Positions 18,851 to 27,812 of a stretch of 64,000 nt of DNA are shown here, piece by piece (the stretch's first letter is position 1; each line of letters opens with the position of its first letter). The notes under the pieces are model-generated. The model did no database searches and had not been told where the DNA came from. It saw only the letters and a list, made by a program, of their open reading frames with translations. Source of the DNA: Streptomyces aculeolatus (GTDB taxonomy: Bacteria > Actinomycetota > Actinomycetes > Streptomycetales > Streptomycetaceae); contig NZ_JAINRD010000024.1 in the NCBI RefSeq assembly GCF_020400605.1, positions 99,131-163,130 on the forward strand. Reading direction: 5' to 3'. The position numbers and the translations under genes are program-made.

Positions 18851-19048
18851 CTACCTTTTGTCGGGCAGTGGCCCCTTGGCCGCGGACTGGCGAGGCTTGC
18901 CGCCGTCCCGCCGGCGGCGGGAGGGGGTGTAGTAGTGGTTGGCGACGCGTTCGGCCCGCTGGGAGTTGAGCAGGTGGAGGACGAGCGCGCCCAGCGCGAT
19001 CGCGCCGAGGACGGTGAGGATGCTGACGAGGGTCTCCATGACGGTCAC
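18851..19048 (-). CDS. Small single-helix membrane protein
   Basis: A 65-aa protein with one N-terminal transmembrane helix (LVSILTVLGAIALGALVLHL) and a basic tail (NHYYTPSRRRRDGGKPRQ). GTG 19048 overlaps the TGA of the DUF5994 gene as GTGA, so the two are translationally coupled; ATG 19039 is an alternative. The function is unknown. Confidence 0.65.
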   Translation of the reverse strand: MTVMETLVSILTVLGAIALGALVLHLLNSQRAERVANHYYTPSRRRRDGGKPRQSAAKGPLPDKR

Positions 19049-19617
19049 CCCTGCTTTGCGGAGGCCCACAGTGGGACCGGCGTATGTGCCGTAGGCGGGG
19101 GCGCGGTACGTCCGCCTTCGGAGTCCCAGACCGCCTGCTGCGCCGCGACGCCCTCGGTTGACTGCCGGCGGTGTGCGGCTTCCTGCATGAGCCTGCTCGC
19201 GGTTTGCACGCGCGCGGGGTCGACGGCGGTGGCCATCAGCCAGGCGGCAGTCTCCGGCGCGGTCTGGGGCGGGATGACCAGGAGGTCCCAGCGGTCGGCG
19301 CCGTAGGAGCGCAGGAGCAGGCTGTGAGGGTCCAACTGGGCGGTGAACCAACCCACCTTGACCACGTGTCCACCGACCGGGATCTTGCGGGGCAGCACCG
19401 GCCAGTGCGTGGAGTTCACCGCGAGGCGGATGATCCGCCCCCGCAGGGGGTCCAGGACGGCGATCAGGGCGGGAAGCTCGGCGGTCAGGTCGCGGGAACG
19501 GGGCCACCAGGCGCCGTCCAGTGGCGTCGGTACGGTGCCGGCGGGGGTGAGCGACAGCCGCGGAGGTAGCGGAGCGAGCTGGTCTTCGGGTGCCGATGGG
19601 AAGAGAGTGGTGGTCAT
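19045..19617 (-). CDS. DUF5994 family protein
   Basis: A 190-aa soluble protein with the DUF5994 pattern: PRLSLTPAGT, then PLDGAWWPRSRDLTAELPAL, then IIRLAVNSTHWPVLPRKIP and GGHVVKVGWF, then DRWDLLVIPPQTAPETAAWL. DUF5994 has no established function but is abundant in streptomycetes, often several copies per genome near small regulators. Coupled by a GTGA overlap to the small membrane protein downstream. Confidence 0.85.
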   Translation of the reverse strand: MTTTLFPSAPEDQLAPLPPRLSLTPAGTVPTPLDGAWWPRSRDLTAELPALIAVLDPLRGRIIRLAVNSTHWPVLPRKIPVGGHVVKVGWFTAQLDPHSLLLRSYGADRWDLLVIPPQTAPETAAWLMATAVDPARVQTASRLMQEAAHRRQSTEGVAAQQAVWDSEGGRTAPPPTAHTPVPLWASAKQG

Positions 19618-19800
19618 GACGCCGACCTCGCTCCGGGCCGGCTTTACGCCGACCCGGGCTCGTATGCGCCGAAAACGGCACAGGCACGGAAGCCCGCACA
19701 CGAATTGCTTTCGGTGTTGTCAGACTACTCCTCGCCCGCATGTCACCACGGGCAGCGAAGGCGATGTGACCGCACCCGGGGCCGAACCGGGGCGGCTACG

Positions 19801-20358
19801 TCATCCCAGGGCAAGGCCGACGGCCGGGCGGCAGCCCCACACGTCCTGCGGTGGGGCCTCGGGGCGGGACTGGAGGTGCCCGAGTCTCGTCCAGGCCCAG
19901 GAGCGGTACGCCGCCCGAGCACGGCCGTTGGCCGGGTCGATGAGGGCCACCGCCAGGGCTGCACGGCAGCGCGTCAGAAGATGCTCCTGGAGTCGCGTGG
20001 CGATGTGCCGGCGCTGATGCGCGGGGAGCACCATTAACTCGGCCAGGAGGAAGACCTCGCCCGAGGCCGTGAAGCGTTCGATCTCCTCCGGCACCGCGCC
20101 CGCGTACCCCTGCCACCACTCGCCAGACCGATCAGCCCGGAAGCCGTAGGCGCAGCCGAGGGGCTGGCCCCCGCCGGCGACCGCCATCTCGAACCCGGGG
20201 CGCTGGACGTGCCCGGCGAACTCCGCCGAGAACTCCCGGCGGCTGCCGGACTCAGCGCCATGGAGCGCGTCGTACGCCAGGACGTGCACGTCGGCGACGG
20301 CCTCCCGCTGTGTATCTGCCTGCCAGCGAGTCAGCCCACGCAGGAATGTCTCAGCCAT
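19801..20358 (-). CDS. GNAT-family acetyltransferase-like protein
   Basis: A 185-aa protein with GNAT features: a central substrate strand (VFLLAELMVLPAHQRRHIA), which holds the acetyl-CoA loop of the QRRHIA type (usual Q/RxxGxG/A weakened to QRRHIA), then a helix TRLQEHLLTRC and a final beta segment ALIDPANGRARAAYRSWAW. ATG 20358 follows GGGGCAAAGG. The C-terminus GHLQSRPEAPPQDVWGCRP is typical of small GNATs of unknown substrate. Confidence 0.75.
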   Translation of the reverse strand: MAETFLRGLTRWQADTQREAVADVHVLAYDALHGAESGSRREFSAEFAGHVQRPGFEMAVAGGGQPLGCAYGFRADRSGEWWQGYAGAVPEEIERFTASGEVFLLAELMVLPAHQRRHIATRLQEHLLTRCRAALAVALIDPANGRARAAYRSWAWTRLGHLQSRPEAPPQDVWGCRPAVGLALG

Positions 20359-20412
20359 CCTTTGCCCCTTGCCCGGTGCCGTCGGCACCCCCTGGCTTGG
20401 CGGATGTGCGTC

Positions 20413-20697
20413 CTACAGCTCGTCCGAGTGCGGGTGTTCGGTGACGCGGCGCGGCCGGGGTGGGCCGGGTGGGTCGGGTGCGAGAGTGATGTCCACGGTC
20501 AAGTGGAGCCTGGTGCCGCCGTCTGCTTCCGCGGTGGGGTAGCTGCGCTGCGCGGTGGCGGCGAAGCGGTGGCGGAGTACCTCGGCGATCTCCTGTGCTG
20601 TCTCGGGGGATCCGGCGATGATGCGGATGTCCGCCATGCCGGGACCCGGCTGTGAAGTGATCTGGTGTGTGTGCGCGCCGGAATCGTTGCCGTTCAT
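20413..20697 (-). CDS. Small conserved hypothetical protein, copy 1
   Basis: A 94-aa protein: MADIRIIAGSPETAQEIAEV, then RHRFAATAQRSYPTAEADGG, then TRLHLTVDITLAP and the C-terminus HPHSDEL. It is a clear paralogue of the 98-aa gene at 20897-21193 (same ADIRI/ADVRI strand, AEVLR-RF helix, RSYP, TRLHLT, HPHxDEL ending). The beta-alpha-beta pattern suggests a small ferredoxin-like fold. ATG 20697 is chosen over an upstream in-frame ATG that overlaps nothing conserved. Confidence 0.7.
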   Translation of the reverse strand: MNGNDSGAHTHQITSQPGPGMADIRIIAGSPETAQEIAEVLRHRFAATAQRSYPTAEADGGTRLHLTVDITLAPDPPGPPRPRRVTEHPHSDEL

Positions 20698-20896
20698 GTG
20701 GTGCCCTTTCGTACGGACCGCCGGACCGTCACCGGCGGGGCGGTGTCCGGCCTCACGCACCAGCGCCTCGATCCCCGCGGCCCCCCACGGCTTTGCGCGC
20801 ACCCGTAACCGCTCTCCGGCACGATTCCCGGTAGCGGTTTACCGAAAATGACAAAAGGTACATTGTTCGCGCTTTCAGTGTACGCCGGAAAGAAGA

Positions 20897-21193
20897 TCAG
20901 AGTTCGTCGGCGTGCGGGTGGCCGGTGACGAGGAGACGGGACGGCCCGACCGCCTCGGGGGCGTGCACGGTGTCGATCGTGAGGTGGAGCCGGGTGCCTT
21001 GGCCGTCTTCTCCCGCGGGGTAGCTGCGCTGTTCGTCGGCCGCGAAGCGGAGGCGGAGCACCTCGGCGATCCGGCGGGCCGCTTCGGGACCGGCCGCAAC
21101 GATGCGGACATCCGCGAAGCCCGGTGGGGGGAGCGACCGCGGCCGTGCGGCCGGCGCGGACGCCACACGGCCGTCTCCGGTCTCGGTGGTCAT
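20897..21193 (-). CDS. Small conserved hypothetical protein, copy 2
   Basis: A 98-aa paralogue of the preceding gene: FADVRIVAAGPEAARRIAEV, LRFAADEQRSYPAGEDGQG, TRLHLTIDTVHAP and the ending HPHADEL. The two are tandem on the same strand, 199 bp apart, so they arose by duplication. Function unknown. Confidence 0.7.
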   Translation of the reverse strand: MTTETGDGRVASAPAARPRSLPPPGFADVRIVAAGPEAARRIAEVLRLRFAADEQRSYPAGEDGQGTRLHLTIDTVHAPEAVGPSRLLVTGHPHADEL

Positions 21194-21654
21194 CCCGTGC
21201 CCGCCCCGTGGCGCCGGGCGCATCTGCGTGCCCGGCTGCTCGGGCGCTGTCGGCCGCGACCGCCGTCCCGGTGGTCGCGCCGTACCGGGTGGTAGACGTG
21301 GTCGCCGAGTTCGGGGCGGGGGCCCGGACCCGCCACCGCGGCCCGGCCCGGACGCCGCGCCGGCTCGCGGCGGACTCCCGGCCCTCGGGCAGCGACGGCG
21401 CCGACCGGTGCCATCGCGCCCTCTCTCGTCGGCTGGAGGCGCGTAAGCGCTCGTGGGATGGGGCCGGCAGCCCATGCAGGGCCGGGGACAACGGACAAAG
21501 CCGTCATGGCGGGACCGATCTCGGGCGGCGGTCACGCCCGCCCGGTGTATCCGTGCGCCGGGAACGGCGCCGACCATGAAGTCGGCACGCGAAATGCCCT
21601 CGGCGTTCGCCACCCTACTCCGCCCTGCCCCGGCGGTTCGGCCACGACGGCACG
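21194..21654. other. Gene-free stretch
   Basis: No supported gene. Frames here are open only because of GC bias. It probably holds the promoter of the small paralogue at 20897-21193 and the end of the desaturase transcript. Confidence 0.4.
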
Positions 21655-22704
21655 TCAGGACGCCCGGGCGGTGCCGCGTAGCGGGGCGCCGGCCTCGTGG
21701 AGGCTGCGCAGAGCCTGCTTGTACGAAGCGAACAGCCCCGTCTCCGTGTAGGACACACCCAGCTCCTCGCAGTGGCGCCGGACGATGGCCTGCGCCTTCC
21801 CGAGATGCGGGCTGGGCATGCTCGGGAAGAGGTGGTGCTCGATCTGGTAGTTCAGCCCGCCCAGCGCCAGGTCGAGGAACCGGCCGCCGCGCACGTTGCG
21901 CGAGGTGAGCACCTGACGGCGCAGGAAGTCCGGGAGGTCGCGGCCGAACAGGGTCGGCATGCCCTTGTGGTTGGGGGCGAAGGCGGAGCCGAGGTAGAGG
22001 CCGAACAGGCCCTGGTGCACGGCGAGGAAGGCGAACGCCATGCCGGGCGGCAGGACCAGGAACAGCACCGCCAGATATCCCGCGATGTGCCCGAACAGCA
22101 GAGCGCCCTCCAGCAGTCGGTGCTTGACCTGGCGGCCCGCCAGCGCACGGACTCCGGCGACATGCAGGTTGATGCCCTCGAGAGTGAGCAGCGGGAAGAA
22201 CAGCGCGGCCTGCCAGCGGCCGAGCAGGCGGGGCAGCCCCCGCGCGGCGCGGGCCTGCTCGGGCGTCCAGACCAGGATGTCGGGGGCGATGTCGGGGTCG
22301 CGCTCTTCGTGGTTGGGGTTGGCATGGTGGCGGGTGTGCTTGTCCTGCCACCATTCGTAGCTCATACCGATGGCGGCGCCGGCGACCCGGCCGGACGCCG
22401 TGCTGGCCCGGCGCAGCCGGAACACCTGGCGGTGCGCCACGTCGTGGGCGACCAGGGCGACCTGGCCGAAGACCACGGCAAGTACGGCGGCGACCGCCAG
22501 CGTCCACCAACTGGCACCCACGAACCCGAAGACGGTCCAGGCAGCGGCGTAACACGCGGCCACGGCCGTGATCCGCACCGTGTAGTAGCCGGGGCGGCGG
22601 GCCATCAGCCCGGCGTCGGAGATCTTCTTCGCCAGTCTGGCGAAGTCACTGCCGGACTCGTCCGGCGGCCGGACACGGGCTGAGGGGGCTGCGGATGCGG
22701 TCAT
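21655..22704 (-). CDS. Membrane fatty acid desaturase
   Basis: A 349-aa di-iron membrane desaturase. Three histidine boxes are present: VAHDVAHRQVF, DKHTRHHANPNHEE and LNYQIEHHLFPSMP. Hydrophobic segments surround them (VAAVLAVVFGQVALVA, LAVLFLVLPPGMAFAFL). The QIEHH third box is that of acyl-lipid/front-end-type desaturases. It would introduce double bonds into membrane acyl chains. ATG 22704 follows AAAGGA. Its start overlaps by ATGA the stop of an open frame from upstream whose coding status is doubtful. Confidence 0.9.
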   Translation of the reverse strand: MTASAAPSARVRPPDESGSDFARLAKKISDAGLMARRPGYYTVRITAVAACYAAAWTVFGFVGASWWTLAVAAVLAVVFGQVALVAHDVAHRQVFRLRRASTASGRVAGAAIGMSYEWWQDKHTRHHANPNHEERDPDIAPDILVWTPEQARAARGLPRLLGRWQAALFFPLLTLEGINLHVAGVRALAGRQVKHRLLEGALLFGHIAGYLAVLFLVLPPGMAFAFLAVHQGLFGLYLGSAFAPNHKGMPTLFGRDLPDFLRRQVLTSRNVRGGRFLDLALGGLNYQIEHHLFPSMPSPHLGKAQAIVRRHCEELGVSYTETGLFASYKQALRSLHEAGAPLRGTARAS

Positions 22705-23160
22705 GGTGATGCGTCCTTTCTTCGGGGGTGCGTACGTCGTCTTCCGCTGCTCGTCCCGGAGGGGCGGCGGCGAGGCAGGACCGGAGCGCATCGGGGGACC
22801 TCCTCCCGGCGGCTGTCGCGCCCGCGTTCACAGGGCGATGTGCTCGCGTTCCTGCCCCGTACCATCGGTCTGCGGTTCCCGATGGCCAGGGGAAGCGTGG
22901 GCAGGCGGCAGGCCACGTCGGCGGAGGTGAGCGGCGGTCCGAGGCGCGGGGAGACCTTGCCGCTGTCTTCCTCGTGCCACGCCCCGTCGTGGACTTCCCG
23001 GACCCGGGTGACGAGTCCGTCGACGACGTAGACGACGGCGCGGACTAACGCCCACTTGTCGCGAGCGACGGTGAAGCCAATGCGGGCGGCGTCCAGTTGG
23101 GCCCGGCTTTCCGCGCCGTCGCCCGTCTCGGCGTACCGCCCCTCGGGCGTGGACTTCGTG
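22701..23160 (-). pseudogene. Coding remnant upstream of the desaturase
   Basis: A frame reads RYAETGDGAESRAQLDAARI, GFTVARDKWALVRAVVYVVD, then GLVTRVREVHDGAWHEEDSG and SADVACRLPTLPLAIGNRRP. It looks like a real protein segment but has no start codon: upstream it runs through the broken HTH gene. After RPMVRGRN the frame becomes arginine-rich and non-protein-like before stopping at 22701. Family not recognised. Confidence 0.35.
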
Positions 23161-23199
23161 GTGGTGGACGCCGGTAGACGACCAGGACCACGTCTGCGG

Positions 23200-23364
23200 T
23201 GCGTTCTCGCGCCCGAACGGTCTTGGGATCCGTGCCCAGCATGGTTGCCGCCTGACTGACTCCGCCGGCTTTCGCAACGGCCGCGCGGATCACCATCGCG
23301 TACTCGGTGTGAAGCCCCGCTGCCGGGATTCGATGGTGCGCAGCCGATCGAGTAGATCGCGCAT
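23200..23364 (-). pseudogene. Frameshifted small helix-turn-helix protein
   Basis: ATG 23364 begins MRDLLDRLRTIESRQR; the natural continuation LHTEYAMVIRAAVAKAGGVS then QAATMLGTDPKTVRARERTA lies one base out of frame. The second part is a textbook helix-turn-helix (GGVSQAATMLGTDPKTVRAR). A single-base change near 23318 breaks the gene. Confidence 0.55.
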
Positions 23365-23721
23365 GCCAGTCCCTCGTGGTAGGCCGGAGGCCCTTACGTC
23401 CCATTGGACGTTTTCTCCGCGCCGATGTCAAAGAGCGAGAGGTCGCCGAACGCCGAAGTCGGGCCGCAACCTGCCCCAGGGCTCCATCGAGGAGCAGTCC
23501 CGGATCACCGGAGGTCTGGTTGCTACGGCCTGGCGGAACCAGGGACGTGTGTCACCCGTGCTACGCTGGGCCTCCCATGTACTTTGTGTGTGCCTGCTGG
23601 CTTTGACCTTCAGGCGCATTTCTGGTTTTCGGTGCTTTCCGGACCTGGTAGTCATCGCGGCGACGCGGGATCGCACACCATGCAGATCTCCGGCACAGCC
23701 ACCAAAATGAGAGAAAACAAG

Positions 23722-23841
23722 ATGGCCACCGGCACCGTAAAGTGGTTCAACAGCGAAAAGGGCTTCGGCTTCATCGCCTAGGACGACGGCGGCGCCGATG
23801 TCTTCGTCCATCGCTCCAACATCAACGCTCAGGGCTCCTGA
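23722..23841 (+). pseudogene. Cold-shock protein gene with internal amber codon and truncated end
   Basis: Begins MATGTVKWFNSEKGFGFIA, the diagnostic CspA RNP1-containing start (KGFGFI). TAG at 23779-23781 replaces the usual Gln codon; the frame then continues DDGGADVFVHRSNINAQGS (RNP2 VFVH) and stops at 23839, about 27 codons short of the usual 67 aa. A long leader typical of csp mRNAs (about 23560-23721) precedes it. Without suppression no functional OB-fold can form. Confidence 0.8.
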
Positions 23842-23882
23842 CGCAGGATGGTGCGGCACCAGCCGCCTGCAGTTGGAGCGGG

Positions 23883-24460
23883 TTACCCCGTGGATGCGGG
23901 GTCGTGTTCGAAGCGGTGGTGTGCCCCTCGTGCGGCGAGACGCCGGGCGGTCGTGGCAGGGTCTGCGGTGAACAGTACGGCGAGGGTTGAGCCTAGGTGC
24001 CGGTCGCACAGGACGGTGTCGCCGGCGTCGAGGTGGGGCCGTATCTCGGTCCTGATGTGGTGGTAGCGGTCGGCGGCGACGAGGCAGGCCATGGCGTACG
24101 CGTGAATGTGATCGGCCTGGGTCCGGGTGAACCGGCCGAGAGGGCTGGCGGAGGGCTCGGTCGTGGTGTGTATCCGGTGGCTGCGTGCGTGAACGTCTTC
24201 ACGGCGGAGCGGATGACGCGGATGTCGGGGTTCGCGGAGACCTGGCGCCGCAGAGTCTGCAGTCCTACGGGCAGCCGGTGGTTGTGTCCCAGTGTGCCCG
24301 GAAGTGTGGGGCGCGAAGTGCAGTGGGCGGCGACCCGGCGTCTGGGTTGGTTCTCGCGATGGAGTGGATGGAGTGGATCTCCGCGTGCGTGCTGGGGCGG
24401 GTGCAACTGTCGTGGGTGCCGGTGAACCGGCCATCCATGCTGGCCCGGTACGGCCAGCGC
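23883..24460 (-). pseudogene. Degenerate thymidylate-kinase-like gene
   Basis: A recognisable dTMP-kinase-like block reads LGRFTRTQADHIHAYAMACL, then VAADRYHHIRTEIRPHLDAG, then DTVLCDRHLGSTL, with VLFTADPATTARRLAARGAH and RFEHDP later. The DRY and DR motifs of the family are visible. The segment between STL and VLFTADP is missing and the N-terminal P-loop cannot be found in one frame; pieces occur in different frames up to about 24460. It is a decayed gene. Confidence 0.5.
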
Positions 24461-24700
24461 ACCGAGGGTGCTGGGGAGCGTCGGGTCAGTTGAGTAGGAG
24501 TGCCTGGTCAGTGCGCTGGCGGTGACCGTTCCGGATTCGGCGGTGATCGCTCTGCGGTCTTGAAAGGGGCCAGATCAGATCGGATGTGGTGTATGGATGA
24601 GTGCACCGTGGTCGAGGAGTTCCTCGACGGCGCGTCGATTTGTCGTACCCGCATTTTGATCACCAGCGGGCGGGCTGATCCTCCTCAGAGAGCAGGCAGC

Positions 24701-25207
24701 GTGAACGACGGCTACGAACTCCAGCGAACTGACGCCAAAGGGGAAGGCGTGTTCGCCACCCGGTCCTTCCAACTCGGCGAGACAGTGATGGTCGGTGTCA
24801 TCGACCGCGAGCTGGACGAGAACCACTCCCACGCCTCACAGATCGACGAGAAGCGCTTCGTGCTGCACGGCGGGCTTGTCCCCAAAGTGAACCATTCCTG
24901 CGAGCCGAACTGCGGAATCCATCTCAATGCCAGCGGCGCCCATGACCTTATCGCCCGTTGGTCCATCACAGCAGGCCAGGAGATAACCTTCGACTACGCC
25001 ATGCGGAATTACTCCGTCAGCCACTTCGCCGCCCACTGCCGGTGCGGGACACCGTGCTGCCGCGATCGCATCACCGGCTGGAAGGGTCTACCAGCCGAGC
25101 GTAAGGCGGACTACCGCGGCTTCGTCGCCCCCTACCTCATCGAGATCGACCACCAGCTCGCCGGAACATCAACGGATCTGACCGGCAAGGGATCTGAACT
25201 GCCGTAA
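24701..25207 (+). CDS. SET-domain protein (putative protein-lysine methyltransferase)
   Basis: A 168-aa compact SET protein. The SAM/lysine site motifs are KVNHSCEPNC (NHS motif) and ITAGQEITFDYAMRNY (pseudoknot tyrosine in FDY), followed by post-SET-like cysteines HCRCGTPCCRDRITGW. The N-terminus YELQRTDAKGEGVFATRSF has the GxGVFA strand. It would transfer methyl groups to lysine of a protein substrate, possibly a nucleoid or translation protein; the target is unknown. GTG 24701 fits the family start; ATG 24594 is also in frame. It converges on rpoA with a shared hairpin between them. Confidence 0.82.
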   Translation: MNDGYELQRTDAKGEGVFATRSFQLGETVMVGVIDRELDENHSHASQIDEKRFVLHGGLVPKVNHSCEPNCGIHLNASGAHDLIARWSITAGQEITFDYAMRNYSVSHFAAHCRCGTPCCRDRITGWKGLPAERKADYRGFVAPYLIEIDHQLAGTSTDLTGKGSELP

Positions 25208-25227
25208 TGCGACTGATTGCCTGACCG

Positions 25228-25270
25228 GTCGTGCGGGGTCCGGGGTGTTCCTCCCCGGCTCCCGCACGAC
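25228..25270. terminator. Bidirectional hairpin between SET gene and rpoA
   Basis: GTCGTGCGGG and CCCGCACGAC form a 10-bp stem with an inner CCGGGG/CCCCGG pair. It lies between convergent stop codons at 25207 and 25284, so it can end both transcripts. Confidence 0.75.
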
Positions 25271-25283
25271 CCGACGCTGTGTC

Positions 25284-26306
25284 TCAGTACTGTTCGGTCT
25301 CGGCGAAGCCGGCGTCGGCGTTGTCGTCGGCGCCGAAGGTGTCGGCGGCCGAGGTGGGGTCGAATCCGGGCGGGCTGTCCTTGAAGTTCAGGCCCATGCC
25401 GGCCAGCTTCGCCTTGACCTCGTCGATCGACTTGGCGCCGAAGTTGCGGATGTCGAGGAGGTCCGCCTCGGAGCGGGCCACCAGCTCGCCCACCGAGTGG
25501 ATGCCCTCGCGCTTGAGGCAGTTGTACGAGCGGACCGTGAGCTCCAGCTCCTCGATCGGCAGCGCCAGATCTTCGGTCAGGGCGGCGTCCGTCGGGGACG
25601 GGCCCATGTCGATGCCCTCGGCGTCGATGTTCAGCTCGCGGGCCAGGCCGAAGAGCTCGACCAGGGTCTTGCCGGCCGAGGCCACCGCGTCGCGCGGGCG
25701 CATGCACGGCTTGGACTCGATGTCGACGATCAGCTTGTCGAAGTCCGTGCGCTGCTCGACACGGGTCGCCTCGACCTTGTAGCTGACCTTGAGTACCGGC
25801 GAGTAGATCGAGTCGACCGGAATCCGGCCGATCTCCTGCCCGGCCAGCTTGTTCTGCACGGCGGAGACGTAGCCGCGGCCGCGCTCGACGGTCAGCTCCA
25901 TCTCCAGCTTGCCCTTGCCGTTGAGCGTGGCCAGGACCAGGTCCGGGTTGTGCACCTCCACGCCGGCCGGCGGGGCGATGTCGGCGGCGGTCACCACGCC
26001 CGGGCCCTGCTTGCGCAGGTACATCACGACGGGCTCGTCGTGCTCGGAGGAGATGACGAGCTGCTTGATGTTCAGGATGACGTCGGTCACGTCCTCCTTG
26101 ACACCCGGCACGGTGCTGAACTCGTGCAGAACACCGTCGATCCGGACGTTGGTGACCGCGGCACCCGGAATCGAGGACAGCAGCGTACGACGCAGAGAGT
26201 TGCCGATGGTATAGCCGAAGCCGGGCTCCAGCGGCTCGATGACGAACCGGGAGCGGAACTCCTCGACGACCTCTTCGGTGAGAGACGGGCGCTGAGCGAT
26301 CAGCAT
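25284..26306 (-). CDS. rpoA: RNA polymerase alpha subunit, orphan copy
   Basis: A complete 340-aa alpha subunit. The assembly domain spans 1 to about 230 (MLIAQRPSLTEE, NSLRRTLLSSIPGAAVT, VERGRGYV), then a linker, and the C-terminal domain from about 245 to 310 carries the DNA/activator helix (LTVRSYNCLKREGIHSVGE) and NFGAKSIDEVKAKL. The C-terminus DADAGFAETEQY is streptomycete-like. Nothing is truncated and codon use matches the host. It lies alone, without rpsM/rpsK/rpsD upstream or rplQ downstream, and is flanked by pseudogenes and a SET gene. The normal rpoA sits in the ribosomal operon, so this is probably a second, transferred or duplicated copy. Confidence 0.95.
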   Translation of the reverse strand: MLIAQRPSLTEEVVEEFRSRFVIEPLEPGFGYTIGNSLRRTLLSSIPGAAVTNVRIDGVLHEFSTVPGVKEDVTDVILNIKQLVISSEHDEPVVMYLRKQGPGVVTAADIAPPAGVEVHNPDLVLATLNGKGKLEMELTVERGRGYVSAVQNKLAGQEIGRIPVDSIYSPVLKVSYKVEATRVEQRTDFDKLIVDIESKPCMRPRDAVASAGKTLVELFGLARELNIDAEGIDMGPSPTDAALTEDLALPIEELELTVRSYNCLKREGIHSVGELVARSEADLLDIRNFGAKSIDEVKAKLAGMGLNFKDSPPGFDPTSAADTFGADDNADAGFAETEQY

Positions 26307-26656
26307 CAGGTGGTGCCTCCAGCTATGCGGCGCCCGCTATCTGACGCCGTAGACACCGCACAGTACGGCAATATGGCCGGCAGGAGGCCACACCGCCCGC
26401 TCGGCGCACGTGTCGACGCCGAAGTCGCCCACGGCAGGGCACGAAGGAACCCTGGCCTGTGGCCGGCGGCGCTATCTTCCGCCCATGTTTTCGACAGTCC
26501 AGACGAGTTGAAGGCCGTTCACGCAGAAGCGCTGGCGCCGCTCCCGTCATGGGATCCCGCCCCGAGTGGTGCGCGGCCGGGATGGACGCAGATGCCGTCG
26601 TAGCCCCGTGGGTGGTGCTTCCAGATGGTGGAGTGGGCGTCGATGTTCGGACTTTG
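26307..26656. other. Region upstream of the orphan rpoA
   Basis: No gene seen. It must contain the rpoA promoter; a GTGCCTCC complement (GGAGGCACCACCTG) next to ATG 26306 is the ribosome binding site. Confidence 0.5.
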
Positions 26657-27080
26657 TCAGTGCGCCGGGCCCAGCATGCGGGCCCGCTCGGCGACAAGGT
26701 CGTGTGGGCGTAGACGGCCGCGCTCAGGCAGGTGCCCAGCCCGTGTGCGAATTGCCGCGCGGGCCTCTCTCGCTGGTGATATGAATCCTGCACGGGCATC
26801 TGGCCTGCGTGCTGGCGGTACCTGTAGACAGGGCGGGGCAGCAGGATCCCGTCGGCAAGGCAGGTCCCCGCGAGGGTGCAGGAGTCCTCGCCTTGGACGG
26901 GGCCGCCCATGGGCGCGGCGCGTACGAGGTCGGTGCGGGCGAGGATCGTGGTCGGGCCGAGGGGGATCGTGTCGGCCGGGTCGGGCCAGCGTTCGAGGAT
27001 GGAGTAGTGCTCCGGGCCGGTGTTGGCGGGGTTGAGCCGGCTGGTCCAGTGGCCGGGGAGCCGGTCGGCCACGGTCGGGG
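26657..27080 (-). pseudogene. Degenerate hypothetical gene
   Basis: A frame reads DRLPGHWTSRLNPANTGPEH, YSILERWPDPADTIPLGPTT, then ILARTDLVRAAPMGGPVQGE and PVYRYRQHAGQMPVQDSY, then breaks up into low-quality sequence. It resembles the opening (ADQLPGTWTTTPL type) of the 257-aa gene at 57137-57910, so it may be a decayed relative. Confidence 0.35.
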
Positions 27081-27199
27081 CGAAGGCGGACAGGTCGGCG
27101 TGGTGCGGGGGTATGGGTACCTGCGTAGGAGGTCAGGGACGGCGCGGAGAGGCGGCGGAGGGTGCGGCCGGGGGTGGCATCGCGAGACGGCACGTTACT

Positions 27200-27524
27200 G
27201 TTCGGCAGCCGCTGGTGCTGTGGGGTGGCGGTGGTGGTTGCGTGCTGGTGGGTGTGGATCAGGTCCTTGAGGTGCTCGATGGCGTCGGCGCGGCGTGTGG
27301 CCAGGAGGTCGAGGATCGGGGCACTGTTCTGCAGGATGCGGAGCGAGTTGATCTGCACGCGTCCCGCTGCGACGCGGTTGAGATCGTCGGGCCGGCCGCT
27401 GGGCCAGGCTGGTGAACTGCTTGTGTAAGTCGTCCAGGCGGCGGGATGTCGTCACCACGAGCTGGGCGAGGATGTCATCGGTACTGCGTGGGGTATGCAG
27501 GTGACGCAACTGCGCAGTAGTCAT
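27200..27524 (-). pseudogene. Frameshifted hypothetical plasmid/ICE gene
   Basis: ATG 27524 begins TTAQLRHLHTPRSTDDILAQ then LVVTTSRRLDDLHKQFTSLA; around 27395 coding continues in another frame as VQINSLRILQNSAPILDLLA then TRRADAIEHLKDLIHTHQ. Both halves read as one helical protein of the kind common on streptomycete mobile elements. One base change separates them. Confidence 0.5.
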
Positions 27525-27812
27525 GGCCAGGGTGTCGATGCGCCCGAGCCGTTCGACACCTCGCGGGGGGTGGCCTGCCGGAAGCCGAGACCGACACGGG
27601 GCTCGTTTATCCCCATTCGACGGCGGCGCACGCAAGTGCATCGGCGACGAGTTCGGCGTGGTGGAGGTGACGTTTGCGCGCGCCGCGATCACGGCGGACT
27701 GGCGGCTCCAGCCTCTTCCCGGCGTCCGGGTCCGGCCGCGTGCCGTCGCGAGCCTGCCGGCGGTAAGACCTGAGATGAAGCTCAGCCTGCGCCACTGACG
27801 CGGCACCGGGGC

